A stretch of 64,000 bases of DNA, taken from Caenimonas koreensis DSM 17982 (GTDB lineage: Bacteria; Pseudomonadota; Gammaproteobacteria; Burkholderiales; Burkholderiaceae_C). Position numbers and translations under genes: made by a program. The notes below the pieces were generated by a model, which did no database searches, was not told the DNA's origin, and was given only the letters and a program-made list of their open reading frames with translations. This document shows, one piece after another, positions 48,075 through 57,200 of this stretch. Numbering within the stretch: position 1 is the stretch's first letter; each line of letters begins with the position of its first letter. The DNA lies in assembly GCF_009646335.1 (NCBI RefSeq), contig NZ_WJBU01000019.1, positions 1 to 64,000 on the forward strand, read 5' to 3'.

Positions 48075-50218
48075 GATCCACCCGCCGCAGTAGCAGCCGC
48101 CGCTGCCGCGGCCGTATCACTCGCCTTGCGCGCAAATTCGGCGCGCAGGGCCTTGAGTTTTTCGCGCGGGTCTTCCTTGGTCGTCGATTTCTCCAGCGCC
48201 ATCTCGGCGATGAAGCGGCTGGGCATGCCCGCGACCATCTCGCGGCCCTTCTTGCGCTTTTTGGTCCAGCTCACCGCGAGCGAGCGCTGCGCGCGCGTGA
48301 TGCCCACGTACATCAGCCGGCGCTCTTCCTGCAGCCGCTGCACGATGCTCTCGCTCATGGGGCCTGTGGCCTCGCTCATGGCCTTGTCGTCATCGCCCGG
48401 CTTGAAGGGCAGCAGGCCTTCGTTCACGCCAGCCAGCATCACGTGCGGCCACTCCAGGCCCTTGGCTGCATGCAGCGTCGAGAGTGTGACGACGTTCTGG
48501 TCCTTCTCGCGTTCGCTGATGGTGGACAGCAGCGACACGGTCTGCGCGACTTCAAGCAGCGTTTTCTTCTCGCTCTCAATCGTGACACCAGCCGTGTCGT
48601 CGATCGTGCCGCCGCAGCGCTGCGACATCCAGTCGCAAAAATCCAGCACGTTGGTCCAGCGCGAAGCGGCGAGCTTCTCGCTCTCCTCGCCGTCGTAAAG
48701 GTGCTTTTCGTAGTCGATGTCCTTGAGCCAGTCGAGCAGGAACGCGCGCGCGTCTTCAGCGCCCGTGGTGTGGCGCGCACGGAACTCCATGTCGTTCACG
48801 TAGCGGCCAAACTCGTGCAGCCCGCCGATGGCGCGGGACGACACCGCCGACGGCAGCGAGCCTGAGAACAGCGCCGCGAACAGACTCAGCTTGTATTGGC
48901 TCGCGAATGTGCCCAGCGCCTGCAGCGTCGTGTGGCCGATGCCGCGCTTGGGCGTGGTCACTGCGCGCAGGAACGCCGGGTCGTCATCGTTGTTGACCAG
49001 GAGGCGCAGCCAGCCGCACAAGTCCTTGATTTCGGCGCGATCGAAAAAGCTCTGGCCGCCCGACACCTTGTACGGAATCTGCGCCTTGCGCAGTGCCTGC
49101 TCGAACACGCGCGCCTGGTGGTTGGCGCGGTACAGCACAGCGAAGTCTTTCCAGTCTTTCGACAAGCCGTTGGCGCGCGTCGATTGAATGCGTGCCACGG
49201 CGCGCTCGGCCTCGTGCTCTTCACTGTCGGCATCGACGATGCGCACCGGCTCGCCTTCACCGAGTTCGGAGAACAGCGTCTTTGGAAAGAGCTTGGGGTT
49301 CGGCCCGATCACATTGTTGGCCGCGCGCAGGATCGCGCTGGTCGAGCGGTAGTTCTGCTCGAGCTTGACGACTTTCAGTTCCGGAAAATCCTGCGGCAGC
49401 CGCTTGAGGTTGTCGAGCGTCGCGCCGCGCCAGCCGTAGATCGACTGGTCGTCATCGCCCACGCATGTGAAGCGCCCGCGCTCGCCCACGAGCAGCTTCA
49501 GCACTTCGTACTGCGTGGCGTTGGTGTCCTGGTATTCATCGACGAGCACGTGGCCCATCTGCTGCTGCCACTTCGCGCGAACATCGTCGTGGTCTTTGAG
49601 CAGCTTGAGCGGCAGGCCGATGAGGTCGTCAAAGTCCACGCTCTGGTAGGCCGTGAGCCGCTCTTCATAGCGGGCCATGATGCGCGCGGTGATTCTTTCG
49701 TTGTCGTCTTTGGCTTGCGCTTCAGCTTGCGCCGCGTTCAGGCCCATGTTCTTCCACAGCGAAATCGCCCATTGCCACTGACGCGCCGTCTTTGCGTCGG
49801 TGGTGCCGCCTGCGTCTTTCAGCAGGCTCGTCACGTCGTCGCTGTCGAGAATCGAGAACTGCGGCTTCAAGCCCAGCGCGGCGCCGTCCTGGCGCAGCAT
49901 GCGCACGCCCAGTGCGTGAAAAGTACACACCAGCACCTGCTTGGCCTCACGCCCGATCAGCGTCTTCGCGCGCTCGCGCATTTCGGCGGCGGCCTTGTTC
50001 GTGAAGGTGATGGCTGCGATGCGGCCGGGCTCCAGGCCCGCCGTGATCAGCCGCGCGATCTTGTGCGTGATGACGCGCGTCTTGCCCGAGCCGGCGCCCG
50101 CCAGGACGAGGCACGGCCCATGCATGTAGTTGACTGCTTCCTGCTGGGCGAGATTGAGGCCGGACATCGGGGCGGGGGGCGAGGCGGGGAGGCTGGGGTA
50201 CTGCTCGAAACGAGCCAC
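48071..50218 (-). CDS. rep: UvrD/Rep-family DNA helicase
   Basis: The 715-residue superfamily 1A helicase has motif I GAGSGKTRVITHKI, motif II VLVDEYQDTN, motif III GDDDQSIYGWRGA, motif IV EQNYRST and motif VI LMYVGITRAQR. GGQSFFDRAEIKDL and overall length favour Rep over UvrD, so it would aid fork progression past proteins. The last 25 residues are Ala/Thr-rich. The first codons (ARFEQYPSLPASPPAP) are variable; an internal ATG at the MSGLNLAQQEAV start is an alternative. Confidence 0.93.
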   Translation of the reverse strand: MARFEQYPSLPASPPAPMSGLNLAQQEAVNYMHGPCLVLAGAGSGKTRVITHKIARLITAGLEPGRIAAITFTNKAAAEMRERAKTLIGREAKQVLVCTFHALGVRMLRQDGAALGLKPQFSILDSDDVTSLLKDAGGTTDAKTARQWQWAISLWKNMGLNAAQAEAQAKDDNERITARIMARYEERLTAYQSVDFDDLIGLPLKLLKDHDDVRAKWQQQMGHVLVDEYQDTNATQYEVLKLLVGERGRFTCVGDDDQSIYGWRGATLDNLKRLPQDFPELKVVKLEQNYRSTSAILRAANNVIGPNPKLFPKTLFSELGEGEPVRIVDADSEEHEAERAVARIQSTRANGLSKDWKDFAVLYRANHQARVFEQALRKAQIPYKVSGGQSFFDRAEIKDLCGWLRLLVNNDDDPAFLRAVTTPKRGIGHTTLQALGTFASQYKLSLFAALFSGSLPSAVSSRAIGGLHEFGRYVNDMEFRARHTTGAEDARAFLLDWLKDIDYEKHLYDGEESEKLAASRWTNVLDFCDWMSQRCGGTIDDTAGVTIESEKKTLLEVAQTVSLLSTISEREKDQNVVTLSTLHAAKGLEWPHVMLAGVNEGLLPFKPGDDDKAMSEATGPMSESIVQRLQEERRLMYVGITRAQRSLAVSWTKKRKKGREMVAGMPSRFIAEMALEKSTTKEDPREKLKALRAEFARKASDTAAAAAAATAAGGS

Positions 50219-50273
50219 GGATCATAACGGCGGAGTTTGAAGGTGCCGCCCGCGTTGCACCGACAATACTGAC

Positions 50274-51239
50274 GTGCTCGACATCCTGTTCATCACATTT
50301 CCGTTTTTTGCGCTGGTGTTGTGCGGCTACCTCGCTGCGCGGCGGCGCATGCTGCCGCTGGATGCCATTCCGGGCCTGAACACCTTCGTGCTCTATTTCG
50401 CGCTGCCGTGCATGCTGTTCCGCTTCGGCTCGACCACGCCCATTGCGCAGTTGCTCGACGGTGCAGCCATCATCGTGTACCTGGTGTGCGCGCTGATCTG
50501 CGTCGGCTTTGTCGTGTGGGTCAGCATGAACAGGCGCATCGGCTGGAACGACGCGTCGTTCGGCGCGCTAGTGGCTGCGTTCCCCAACACGGGTTTCATG
50601 GGCGTGCCGCTGCTCGTGGCGTTGCTGGGCGCAAAGGCCGCAGGCCCGGCGATCCTCACGATCCTGGTGGACCTGTTGATCACGTCGTCGTTGTGCATTG
50701 CGCTGTCGCGGCTCGATGGCGCTGACGAGCAAGGTGCGTCGCGCGCTGCGAAGAATGCGCTGCGCGGCGTCGCGCTCAACCCGATGCCCTGGGCCATCGT
50801 CGCCGGTGGCGTTGCGTCGGCATTGCAGTTACAGCTGTACAAGCCGGTGGCGCAGACGCTTGGCTTGCTCGCGGACGCAGCCTCGCCCGTTGCGTTGTTC
50901 ACCATCGGTGCGATCTTGTGGCGCTCGCAGTTCCATGCCGCGCAGCGCGAACATGCGCCGATGCCGTGGCGCGACTATGTGCCGGTCGCCGTTTTCAAGC
51001 TTGTTGTGCACCCGTTGCTTGTGCTGGTCGTGGGTGTTGGCGCTATTGCAGCCGGGCTGCCGCTCAACAAATTTGCAGCGTCGGTGATGGTGCTGGTGGC
51101 CGCGTTGCCGAGCGCGAGCAATGTGTCGATGCTGGCTGAGCGGTTCAGCGCGGATACGGGCCGCATCGCGCGGATCATTTTGCTGACGACTGCTGCGTCG
51201 TTCTTGACGTTCTCGGGTGCTGTGGCTCTGGTGATCTAG
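50274..51239 (+). CDS. AEC-family (auxin efflux carrier-like) permease
   Basis: The 321-residue protein has about ten hydrophobic helices in two five-helix halves, with AFPNTGFMGVPLLVALLG (conserved N-terminal crossover) and AALPSASNVSMLAERFS (C-terminal counterpart). Bacterial members export or import dicarboxylates or related anions. It starts with GTG 50274. Its TAG stop (51237-51239) is made of the IS630 target duplication TA plus the first base of the element; without the element the stop would still be TAG. Confidence 0.92.
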   Translation: MLDILFITFPFFALVLCGYLAARRRMLPLDAIPGLNTFVLYFALPCMLFRFGSTTPIAQLLDGAAIIVYLVCALICVGFVVWVSMNRRIGWNDASFGALVAAFPNTGFMGVPLLVALLGAKAAGPAILTILVDLLITSSLCIALSRLDGADEQGASRAAKNALRGVALNPMPWAIVAGGVASALQLQLYKPVAQTLGLLADAASPVALFTIGAILWRSQFHAAQREHAPMPWRDYVPVAVFKLVVHPLLVLVVGVGAIAAGLPLNKFAASVMVLVAALPSASNVSMLAERFSADTGRIARIILLTTAASFLTFSGAVALVI

Positions 51240-51250
51240 TGTCCTGTCCC
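51239..51250 (+). repeat. left terminal inverted repeat of the IS630 element
   Basis: GTGTCCTGTCCC, exact complement of 52387-52398. It is preceded by the TA target duplicate at 51237-51238, which forms part of the AEC permease stop codon. Confidence 0.95.
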
Positions 51251-51309
51251 ATTGAAACCTGGCATTAATCATGCATGCCGATGCGGTATCTTTCGATGGA
51301 GATATCGCG

Positions 51310-52401
51310 ATGAGGACAGGCAGACCCAAGGACCAGCTGGAACTGAGTGCGGCGGAGCGCGCGCAGTTGGAGTCGTTCGTGCGCAGCCGCTCGTTACCGG
51401 CGGCACTTTCGGTGCGGGCGCGCATTATCCTGCGCAGTGCTGAGGGCGAGGACAACAAGACAATTGCCGCGCGGTTGAAGCTGCACAAGGCCACGGTGGG
51501 CAAGTGGCGTCGCAGTTTTGTGGAACGGCGAATCGCGGGGCTGTACGACGGCGTACGCCCCGGCGCGGCACGCACGATCGACGATGAGAAGGTTGCCCGT
51601 TTGATCAAGACGACGCTGCACACGAAGCCGAAAGACGGCTCTACGCACTGGAGCGTGCGTGCAGTCGCCGCAGAGACGAGCATTTCGAAGAGCAGCGTGC
51701 AGCGTTACTTCCAGATATTTGGGCTGCAGCCACATCGCACCGAGGGCTTCAAGCTCTCCACCGATCCATTCTTCATCGAGAAGCTGCGCGACGTCGTGGG
51801 CCTATACATGAGCCCACCGGACAATGCGTTGGTGATCTGTGTGGACGAGAAGAGCCAATGCCAGGCGTTGGAGCGCACGCAGCCGATGCTGCCCATGGGG
51901 TTCGGCTACGTGGAAGGAGTCACGCACGACTACAAGCGCCACGGAACCACAACGCTGTTTGCCGCACTGAACGTGCTCAACGGGGCCGTGCTTGCCAGTT
52001 GCAAGCCGCGTCATCGGCATCAGGAATTCCTATCGTTTCTGCGCGAGATCGACAAGGCCGTGCCGCCCGAGCTGGACATCCACTGCATCGTCGATAACTA
52101 CGCCACGCACAACCACCCGAAGGTCAAGGCGTGGCTGACTGCGCGGCCGCGCTGGCACATGCATTTCATCCCGACCTACAGCTCCTGGCTCAATCAGGTC
52201 GAGCGATTCTTCGCGCTGATCACTGACAAGGCAATCCGCCGCGGCTCGTTCACCAGTGTCAATCAACTGGTGCAGCGCATCGATCACTTCGTGACCCACC
52301 ACAACGAGAACTGCCAGCCATTCCGCTGGACCGCCACGGCCGAATCGATCCTGGAAAAACTTAGCCGACTTTGCTCACGTATCAGCGGGACAGGACACTA
52401 G
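51310..52401 (+). CDS. IS630-family transposase
   Basis: The 363-residue protein has an N-terminal helix-turn-helix (SAEGEDNKTIAARLKLHKATVGKWRR) and a second winged-type DNA-binding part (SVRAVAAETSISKSSVQRYF), then a DDE domain with catalytic Asp in VICVDEKSQ, Asp in HCIVDNYATH and Glu in SSWLNQVERFF. ATG 51310 has GGAG at 51298-51301. Translation runs through the right terminal repeat; the stop TAG (52399-52401) is supplied by the duplicated TA and the flanking G. Confidence 0.95.
   Translation: MRTGRPKDQLELSAAERAQLESFVRSRSLPAALSVRARIILRSAEGEDNKTIAARLKLHKATVGKWRRSFVERRIAGLYDGVRPGAARTIDDEKVARLIKTTLHTKPKDGSTHWSVRAVAAETSISKSSVQRYFQIFGLQPHRTEGFKLSTDPFFIEKLRDVVGLYMSPPDNALVICVDEKSQCQALERTQPMLPMGFGYVEGVTHDYKRHGTTTLFAALNVLNGAVLASCKPRHRHQEFLSFLREIDKAVPPELDIHCIVDNYATHNHPKVKAWLTARPRWHMHFIPTYSSWLNQVERFFALITDKAIRRGSFTSVNQLVQRIDHFVTHHNENCQPFRWTATAESILEKLSRLCSRISGTGH
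52387..52398 (-). repeat. right terminal inverted repeat of the IS630 element
   Basis: GGGACAGGACAC, exact complement of 51239-51250. It is coding for the last transposase residues (GTGH end) and is followed by the TA duplicate at 52399-52400. Confidence 0.95.
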
Positions 52402-54225
52402 CTACCAGGTATCGACAGACCCAGCTGTCAACTCGCGAACGCGGGAAGAAGCCAACCCCGTCGCTAACCAGTCCCTCGTCAACGCCGGATCAACCACCGC
52501 ATCAATCTCCAGCGTCGCGGCCATGTTGAGCGCTTGCCCCGATTCGTACTGCTGTGCAACCAGCTTCTGGTACAGCGCGTCCCGCTGCTCGCCTTCGGGT
52601 ACTGCCTCCAGCTCCTTGCGATAGCCCAGCTTCACCGCACCTTCGAGCCCCATTGCGCCGAACTCGCCGGTGGGCCACGCGATCGTGGCGTCGGGTGAAT
52701 GAAAACCACCCGCGCACATCGCCATCGCGCCGAGCCCATAGCCCTTGCGAAGCACCACACTGAAGAACGGCACACGCAAGTGCGCTGCAGCGACAAACAT
52801 CCGGCTCACGTGCCGCACCTGAGCCTGCTCCTCGATGTCAGGCCCGACCATGAAGCCGGGTGTGTCGACCAGGCTCACCAACGGCAAGCCATGCACGTTG
52901 CACAACTGCATGAAGCGCGCCGCCTTGTCGGCTGCATCAGCGTCAATCGCGCCGCCCAGGTGATGCGGGTTGTTCGCGATGATGCCCACGGGCCGGCCCT
53001 CGATACGAGCCAGCGCCGTATGAATGCCTTTGCCAAACCCGGTGCGAAGTTCGAGCACCGTTCCCGCGTCGGCGATACCCGTGATGGCCGCACGCGTGTC
53101 GTACACGCGCAGCCGGTTCTCGGGTACCACATCGCGCAGGGCATTCGCGTCGGGTGTTTCAAATGTCGCCACGCGGCCCTGGAAGAACGACAGATAGTGC
53201 TTCGCGGCCCGCACCGCTTTCGCTTCGTCGTCAACCAGCACGTCGATCACGCCGTTCGCATGCTGAATGCTCGCGGGGCCGATCTGCTCGGGCTTGAACA
53301 CGCCGAGCCCGCCGCCTTCAACCATCGCCGGGCCTCCCATGCCGATGTTGCTGTGCTTCGTCGCGATGATCACGTCGCTGCAGCCGAGCAGCGCCGCGTT
53401 ACCCGCAAAACACCGGCCCGCCACGATGCCGACCACGGGCACTTGGCCATTCAGTCGCGCAAAGCTGGCGAACGTCGTCACGTGCAGGCCTGCGACGATG
53501 GGCATGTCGGTGTCGCCGGGGCGTCCGCCGCCGCCTTCTGCAAACAACACGACGGGCAGCTTGTTGGCCAGCGCGATGCCGAGCATGCGATCGGTTTTCT
53601 GGTGGTTGCGCATGCCTTGCGTGCCGGCCAGCACGGTGGCGTCGTACGCCATCACAACGGCGCGCGACTTGTCTGCGCCGAAGAGATCGCCGTTGATGCT
53701 GCCGATGCCCGTGACCATGCCGTCGGCGGGCGTGTTGCGCTGCAAGTCGTCTTCGGTGCGGCGGCTGCGTTGGGCGGCAACGGTGAGCGCGCCGTATTCG
53801 TTGAAGCTGTTCGCGTCGCACAAGTCGGCGATGTTCTCGCGCGCCGTGCGCAAGCCCAGAGTGCGGCGGCGCGCGACGGCTTCAGGGCGCGCGCTGTCGA
53901 GCGTGAGCGCGTGGCGGTTGATCACGCGTTGCAGGTCGGCGCGAACGACATCGTTGGTGCGCGATGGCGCTGCGACCGCATCTGCAGGTTCTGTCGCGTT
54001 GACGGCCGTTGCCGCGTGCGCCGTCATCAGCACATCGCCTTCATCGACCACATCCCCCACGGCCACGTGCACCTCGCGCACTTGCCCCGCCGCGTCAGCA
54101 CGAACCTCGTGCTCCATCTTCATCGCTTCGAGGATGACGACAACGTCGCCCGCGCGCACCGTGTCGCCAGGCGCGACGAGCCATTGCACAACCTGGGCCT
54201 GAAGGGGGGAGCGAAGCTGCTGCAT
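52402..54225 (-). CDS. biotinyl domain-carboxyltransferase fusion (acyl-CoA carboxylase type)
   Basis: The 607-residue protein starts with a biotinyl domain (residues 1-72) containing the biotin-Lys motif VILEAMKMEHEV. A linker leads to a carboxyltransferase of the propionyl/methylcrotonyl-CoA carboxylase beta type: HSNIGMGGPAMVEGGGLG, NNPHHLGGAIDADAADKAARF, LVDTPGFMVGPDIE and KGYGLGAMAMCAGG. Usually the biotinyl domain is carried C-terminally on the biotin carboxylase subunit; here it is N-terminal on the transferase, and no biotin carboxylase gene is adjacent. Its TAG directly abuts what was the AEC gene stop before IS insertion. Confidence 0.9.
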   Translation of the reverse strand: MQQLRSPLQAQVVQWLVAPGDTVRAGDVVVILEAMKMEHEVRADAAGQVREVHVAVGDVVDEGDVLMTAHAATAVNATEPADAVAAPSRTNDVVRADLQRVINRHALTLDSARPEAVARRRTLGLRTARENIADLCDANSFNEYGALTVAAQRSRRTEDDLQRNTPADGMVTGIGSINGDLFGADKSRAVVMAYDATVLAGTQGMRNHQKTDRMLGIALANKLPVVLFAEGGGGRPGDTDMPIVAGLHVTTFASFARLNGQVPVVGIVAGRCFAGNAALLGCSDVIIATKHSNIGMGGPAMVEGGGLGVFKPEQIGPASIQHANGVIDVLVDDEAKAVRAAKHYLSFFQGRVATFETPDANALRDVVPENRLRVYDTRAAITGIADAGTVLELRTGFGKGIHTALARIEGRPVGIIANNPHHLGGAIDADAADKAARFMQLCNVHGLPLVSLVDTPGFMVGPDIEEQAQVRHVSRMFVAAAHLRVPFFSVVLRKGYGLGAMAMCAGGFHSPDATIAWPTGEFGAMGLEGAVKLGYRKELEAVPEGEQRDALYQKLVAQQYESGQALNMAATLEIDAVVDPALTRDWLATGLASSRVRELTAGSVDTW

Positions 54226-54279
54226 CGCCGGATTGTGCGGCAGCCGCAGCGCCCGGCGTGGCCCCTCGTGTCCCGATGG

Positions 54280-57200
54280 TTACGCGTGCGGATCGTCCGG
54301 CGGCGGCGGGATGTCGTCGTCCGGAGGCGGCGGAATCTGGCCACCGGTGGGCGACATTTCGGGCGGCGGCAACGGCTCGCCTTGCGTGAGCGACAGGCGC
54401 GGTGGCGGGCGCGGCGGGATTCGCGTCTGCGATGCCCGCTGGCTGCCCTGGCTCGGCAGGCGCGACCGCTCTGCTGTTTCGCGCGCGCGCAGTTTGCCGA
54501 CCGCCGCCGCCCGCACTGCGGTGCTGACGCCCAGCGTATCTAGCGCGTCGCGATGGTTGCTCACCTCAGACGACGTGAGTCCTGGCGCGGGGTTTTCCAT
54601 GGCGGTGGTGAGCCGCGCCGCCAGCAGGCCGCGCTCGCGCTCGATTTCGCGGTCGGCCCCTGCAGACGGGTCGCCGAGCTTGATCACCAAAGCCGTATAG
54701 CCCACCAGCCTTTTGGCGAGTTCAGCCAGGTGGGGCAGGCTCGCGTCGTTGACGGGTGCGTCGAGCCTTGCCTGCCTGGCAAACGCAGCTACGAGCTCGA
54801 CTCTTGCACTGTCGAGCTCGCGCGTCTGGGCTTGAATCACGCGTCGGGCGATCAGCTGGAACTGGCCGTTGCCCGTGCGTGTTTGCGCGGCAGTGCGAAG
54901 CTCGGCAGCGGTCGCCTCCTTCAAGGCCGTGAACAACTCGTAGGCGGTGATGCGGCCACTTTCAAACCACGTCTGCAGCTGCGCGGAAGGCAGGCGTTTC
55001 GCACTTTCGGCAAGGATGCCTTCGGGCGTCATGCGGCTCACCCGCTCGTTTGTTTCATTCAACCGGTCCTGCGCCGCCTTGCGAAGCAATTCGACGTGAC
55101 CAGCGTAGGGCCGGTACGTCGACTCCGACAGGTTGATCAACAGCGACGCAATTTGTGTTGGGTCCAAAGTGCGCACAATTGATATCACATGCTCATTCAA
55201 GTTGCCCCAATAGCTTTCAGGGTCTTTGGGCATGGACCGGATGATGCGCGAGATATTTGTGTCGACATTGGACTGGGTCAACAGCGGCCTAGTCAACGCG
55301 CCGACATAATTGCCGACCAGCACGCGGGTGCGATCTGGCTGCTCATTTGACTCGCCGGCCTCTTGCGGAATTTCCGCGGCAGACGCGACTGCGGCGTCAG
55401 GCGTGGGCCTCCTCATGGGTGCGATCCGGTTGCGGAACTTGTCGAATTGGTTGACTTCGAGCAGCTTGGTGATTTCATGGCGTGCAGGAGCGAAGACTGC
55501 GACCAGGTCGCCTGCACTCATTTTCGCGTTCGGGTCGCTCAGCGCCCGATGGATGGCTTGGCGCAACTCGCTGTTGAGATTGACTTGGTTCGGTGCATCT
55601 TGGGCGATGAACTTTGCCTCCAGCACCTTGGCCATCGCGCGCGTGGGCTGCGCATCAAAATCATTCATGGCAGCAAGGAAGTCGAAGTTCTCGCCCACGT
55701 ATGCGTCGCGCACGAAACTCTCGAACTCTTCTCGCAACGCCGGATTTGTTCCAGGCGCCATGATTTCGTTCACAGTCAGTGGCCGTGGATAGTCCCGCTC
55801 CCATTCGACAACCGAGAACTGGCTGGACACCTGTGCCGAGCCGAGCGGATTCGCCAGCCCCGTGGCGCTGATGGCGACTTTGGTGACGATCTTCGGTGAC
55901 ACCATCATGTGCACATCCAGCTCCTGTGCAGCGCCCGGTTGAAGCAGCCGCGCCTTTCGCACCTGCCCCAGACTCAGTGTTCGCGTCACGATCAGGCCAC
56001 CCCGGTTGTCGCTGCACACATCGTATGTGTAGATGGGCTCGCCGAGGTACTGTACCGGCGTGCGGCCCATGCGAAACGGCGTGTCTGGCGTCTCCAAGAG
56101 CTCGTCCACGCCCTCCCACCCCGGGCCTGACAACACGCGCGACAAGGCGCTCAGCAAACGTGGATTGCCACCAGCGAGATCGACAAGCGCGGCTTGATTT
56201 GTTGCATTCAAATTGACCGTCACAGCACCCTGGCTCGCGTCGAGCGCGAAGGGCGCGGCCGGCTCGGTAACCTTGATCGATCTGATCGCCGCGTCCACTG
56301 CTGTCTGGAAATTCACGGGCACCGCGGCGATCGTGACGGTCAACTCGCCTTCGTGCACCGAGATGCAAAACGAGGACAACACGGCGCGCATGTCAGGATT
56401 CAGCTCGTCGCCGAGCTTGGCGATGGCCGGCCAGCGACCCTCGGCAGCTGTATTGACGTCCGGTGACACCGCGTCGCGCACGGCAGCCAGTACAGAAGCA
56501 ATTTCGTCCAGCTCGCGAGAGAGCGCGACAAATTCCTTGACCTGGCTGACGCGAGCGACTTCGGTGAGCACTGCGCCCAGCCTCGTGATTTTGTCCGACG
56601 ACATGGACGCCCGCAGTTGCGCGCGTGTCGCAGGTGGCAACTCCATCGTGAGCGCGCGCAATTCATCAGCCAACGTGTGGGGCTTCAGGCCGCTCGCGGC
56701 GCGCTGGTCAATCGCTTGCGTGATGGCGCGAACAATATCGATCGGTTGTTTGTCACTCGTGTCTCGCAGAGCGTTGATCAGTTGCCCGGAGACGGCACTT
56801 CGTGCAACAGACGCAAGCTGCGCACGTCGAGCTTCTTCAGCCGCAATGCCGAAGTCGCCTGCAAATTGCAGCGTTGCCAGCGCCTTGGCGAAGAGGTCCA
56901 GCTGCGGCTTCGTGGCAGTCGACAAGTTGTCCGCCTCCGCTAGCAGCGCGAGCACCCCGCCAAGCTGGGCCTGGGTTGCCAGATAGGTGCGCCCATCCAC
57001 CTTGCCGCCCAGGAACTGGAATCGCCCGAGCTCGTTTGCCGCCTTGATCACGTTGTCGATCAGGCCCGGTGCGTCAGCCAATCGATGCGTCTCGGGGTCG
57101 TGGCGCCACGTGGCCGCGTCATCCACTGCGTTGCTGAACCGGCGCCAGGCGCCGTCCTGCGCCTGGCCGGCTGCGCGCCCGGCGAACTTCACCATGTCCG

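Larger units (their letters stand above)
51239..52398 (+). mobile_element. IS630-family insertion sequence, complete
   Basis: The 1160-bp element has perfect 12-bp terminal inverted repeats, GTGTCCTGTCCC (51239-51250) and GGGACAGGACAC (52387-52398), flanked by TA on both sides (51237-51238 and 52399-52400), the duplication expected for IS630/Tc1 elements. The restored target is CTAG. It contains one intact transposase. Intact ends and frame point to a recent and possibly active copy. Confidence 0.96.

Noticed and set aside
52699..54543. 614-codon open frame antisense to the carboxyltransferase fusion
   Set aside because: Shadow frame, Arg/His/Val-rich and without recognisable motifs.
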